Assembly: GCA_051892875.1 (NCBI GenBank)
Contig: JBJFGR010000047.1
Span: 1 to 16,058 of the forward strand
DNA length: 16,058 nt
Source: JBJFGR01 sp051892875
Lineage (GTDB): Bacteria > Pseudomonadota > Gammaproteobacteria > Enterobacterales > Succinivibrionaceae
Direction of reading: 5' to 3'
In this document: piece by piece, positions 14,233-16,058 of the stretch
Layout: each line of letters starts with the position of its first letter
Position numbering within the stretch: position 1 is the stretch's first letter
Translations under genes and position numbers: made by a program
The notes under the pieces: model-generated
What the model was told of the DNA's origin: nothing
Seen by the model: the letters and a program-made list of their open reading frames with translations, nothing else
The model's database searches: none

Positions 14233-15852
14233 ATGAAAAATTTTAACAATAAAAGTGATTTTAATAATGATAATGCTGATTGGCATCTACCTATTCCTAA
14301 ACATCATATGTATGCCATCTGTATACTAATGACTATAGGATTATTCACTGCTGTCTTATTACCAACACCAAATGAGATGTCTGAAGCTAGTGAACATACA
14401 TGGACTACTACTGGCCGTCTTCCAGATAGCCATCAAGACGTCCAAAGTATTATTTATGTTGATGATAAATATGCTACAGAAAGTTTTGATAGTGAACCTA
14501 TTGATGATGCAGATTTATTTGATAAAGAAGAATTATTAGAAAATATTACTGCAGAAAAAGAATCTAATGATATTGAATGGTATGAACAAACAGTTGAACC
14601 AGGTGACAATATCAACAATATTTTCCAAACTATAAATCAGCCATATGAACTAATAAAAGCTATAAGTTCTGTTAATAAATATGGTCCTGAAATAAGTAAA
14701 ATAAAACCTGGTGACAAACTATATTTCCAGTTAACACCTAATAATGAATTATTATCTTTTGTAAAACCATACAATAAAGAATGGCAGATTCGTTATTTCC
14801 GAACCCAACCATCTATTAACAAATTTGAAGCAGTTAAAGAGCATATTGATAGTCATTTGATAGAAGTTGCTGCCAATGAAACAACTTCATCAGATATAGT
14901 AACTGTTGAACAAGCACAAAATATCAAAGAAAACACTGAAATTACAAAAAAAACAACAAACGAAACTGCTATAAATACAAAAACAGAAGAAGATAAAAAA
15001 ATTGCAGAATTAAAAAAGCAAGCCGAAGAGTTGGAAAAAAAGAACAAACCTATTATTGCTGTAAAAAAAGAACTATTGAACATTACTATTGTAAAAGGTG
15101 ATAGTTTCATATCAGCGTGTACAAATGCAGGTTTATCAAAATCTGAAGCTTATTCTATTCTAAGCATGTATAAAGGTAGATTGCAAGGTAAAAACATAAT
15201 GCCTGGGGATACAATAAAAATCCTTTTTGACAGTAATAAACCTAATAGTAAAATTGTTGCCGTATCAATTAATTCAAAAAAAATGGGAGTATTAAACACT
15301 TTCAAAAATCCTAAGAACGGCAAGTTTTACGATGAAACAGGTGTTAATATTACCAAAAATGAAAAATTTAACCGCTTCCCTATTAAAGGAAATGTTAGAA
15401 TAACAAGCAATTTTAACCCTTATAGAAAACATCCTATAACACATAAAGTAAGACCTCATAATGGTACCGACTTCGGGGTAAAAATAGGTACACCTATTTA
15501 CGCACCTGCAAGTGGCGTTGTAACCAAAGCAACATACCAAAAAGCAGCTGGCTATTATATAGTTATACAACATAAAGGCGCTTACTCTACAGTATATATG
15601 CATTTAAGTAAGATTCTAGTAAAACCAGGTGCTAAAATAAAAGCTGGACAAATGATTGCAAAATCTGGTAACACAGGTGCTTCTACTGGACCTCACTTAC
15701 ATTATGAATTACGTATTAATGGCAGACCTGTAAATGCTATGAAAGTAAACTTACCTAACATGCCAATCCAAACTCAGTCTGTAGATCCTGAAATGTCTAA
15801 AATTATAAACACATATAAAAATAAAATGAAATTAGCAAATAATAAAAAATAA
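14233..15852 (+). CDS. mepM: Murein DD-endopeptidase MepM (M23 family)
   Basis: A membrane-anchored zinc endopeptidase that cuts peptide cross-links so new peptidoglycan strands can be inserted. In the 539-residue product, a short cytoplasmic start leads to one membrane anchor (about 27-45). Next come an acidic linker, a LysM-like/OapA-type domain (about 117-190, with VEPGDNINNIF and IKPGDKLYF), a Lys/Glu coiled coil (about 237-275), a second such module (about 285-370) and the M23 domain. Zinc and catalytic residues are visible: His409-x3-Asp413 (HNGTDF), His457 (YMHLS) and His488/His490 in GPHLHYE. NFNPYRKHPITHKVRPH, GYYIVIQHKG and LVKPGAKIKAGQMI are close to E. coli MepM. I choose the ATG rather than the TTG directly before it; no Shine-Dalgarno is evident. 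It is not next to znu genes as in E. coli. The stop codon directly abuts a repeat. Confidence 0.93.
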   Translation: MKNFNNKSDFNNDNADWHLPIPKHHMYAICILMTIGLFTAVLLPTPNEMSEASEHTWTTTGRLPDSHQDVQSIIYVDDKYATESFDSEPIDDADLFDKEELLENITAEKESNDIEWYEQTVEPGDNINNIFQTINQPYELIKAISSVNKYGPEISKIKPGDKLYFQLTPNNELLSFVKPYNKEWQIRYFRTQPSINKFEAVKEHIDSHLIEVAANETTSSDIVTVEQAQNIKENTEITKKTTNETAINTKTEEDKKIAELKKQAEELEKKNKPIIAVKKELLNITIVKGDSFISACTNAGLSKSEAYSILSMYKGRLQGKNIMPGDTIKILFDSNKPNSKIVAVSINSKKMGVLNTFKNPKNGKFYDETGVNITKNEKFNRFPIKGNVRITSNFNPYRKHPITHKVRPHNGTDFGVKIGTPIYAPASGVVTKATYQKAAGYYIVIQHKGAYSTVYMHLSKILVKPGAKIKAGQMIAKSGNTGASTGPHLHYELRINGRPVNAMKVNLPNMPIQTQSVDPEMSKIINTYKNKMKLANNKK

Positions 15853-15888
15853 GGCTCTTTGTGCATAGTTATGGGTAAAAATAGAGAG
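15853..15888 (+). repeat. GGCTCTT repeat, best-preserved copy A
   Basis: GGCTCTTTGTGCATAGTT then ATGGGTAAAAATAGAGAG, starting on the base after the mepM stop codon. It recurs at 9080 and 7355 in the same direction and at 7690 inverted. The ATG at 15871 opens the nuclease-like frame, so the repeat spans both upstream sequence and the first codons of that gene family. Confidence 0.65.
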
Positions 15889-16058
15889 TTTTACACTATT
15901 TAAATAGATTTAAACACTGAAATTAATGCTATTATCGAAAAATCAGAACAACCGGTAGAAAGCAAAACTAGATATCGTGATATTTTAAAAGATCTCATCA
16001 TATAAAGAAGATGAAAACGCTACATTTTGTATTCAATTTGGTATTGAAAATCAAGCAA
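15871..16058 (+). pseudogene. Frameshifted Rpn-like PD-(D/E)XK nuclease, partial
   Basis: From the ATG, codons read MGKNREFYTI, a stop (15901-15903), then in the same frame IDLNTEINAIIEKSEQPVES and KTRYRDILKDLII. A +1 frame change near 15995-16004 gives YKEDENATFCIQFGIENQA to the window edge. RYRDxLK followed by the GIENQ strand is the layout of Rpn/COG5464 nucleases, which promote RecA-independent recombination in E. coli and are often annotated as transposases. Glu and Gln of GIENQ would be the active-site E-x-Q. One stop and one frameshift in 190 bases indicate decay, unless sequencing errors are involved. The gene continues beyond the window. No ribosome site precedes the ATG. The 9261-9389 remnant shares CIQFGIENQ. 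Confidence 0.6.

Noticed and set aside
1..16058. CRISPR array, toxin-antitoxin pair or defence island
   Set aside because: No regularly spaced repeats were found on either strand. Every full-length gene except the lipoprotein belongs to a recognised housekeeping, transport or chemotaxis family.

Overview
The window is AT-rich chromosomal DNA from a gammaproteobacterium. The evidence is the set of gamma-type genes (HflD, NudJ, YjaG, MepM, YgiQ, a 416-residue Icd, and a tmRNA with a typical gamma tag). It is also supported by the icd / nudJ-mnmA-hflD neighbourhood, which resembles the E. coli order but lacks rluE and purB. Very low GC, a chemoreceptor, a CRP-type maltose gene and decayed Rpn-type nuclease genes would suit a host-associated anaerobe such as a member of the Succinivibrionaceae. 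That assignment is inference, not proof.

Layout. Positions 138-6236 are all minus strand: a yrbG-type cation antiporter and ygiQ (18-bp gap, probable operon), a small lipoprotein, then a methyl-accepting chemotaxis protein closed by a strong terminator. Divergent from yrbG is smpB, followed by ssrA (tmRNA, tag ANDESYALAA). A perfect-consensus promoter for ssrA starts one base after the smpB stop, so the two trans-translation partners sit together. Next are a 381-bp gene-poor stretch, an orphan malE with a CRP box and its own promoter, a 557-bp gap with decayed mobile-type sequence, and icd. Divergent from icd are nudJ, mnmA and hflD. A bidirectional terminator separates hflD from convergent yjaG (DUF416). 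Divergent from yjaG is mepM, an M23 cell-wall endopeptidase.

The unusual part lies between genes. A motif of about 36 bp beginning GGCTCTTTGTGCATAGTTATGG recurs at 15853 (+), 9080 (+), 7355 (+, diverged) and 7690 (minus). At 15871 it contains the ATG of a frameshifted Rpn/PD-(D/E)XK nuclease-like gene that runs off the window. A second internally deleted remnant with the same GIENQ core lies at 9261-9389 on the minus strand. The copy at 7690 appears to have become the terminator of malE.

The other notable point is icd. All four side chains that E. coli isocitrate dehydrogenase uses to hold the NADP 2'-phosphate are replaced, which predicts an NAD-preferring enzyme. I found no new defence system, CRISPR array, intact insertion sequence or prophage.
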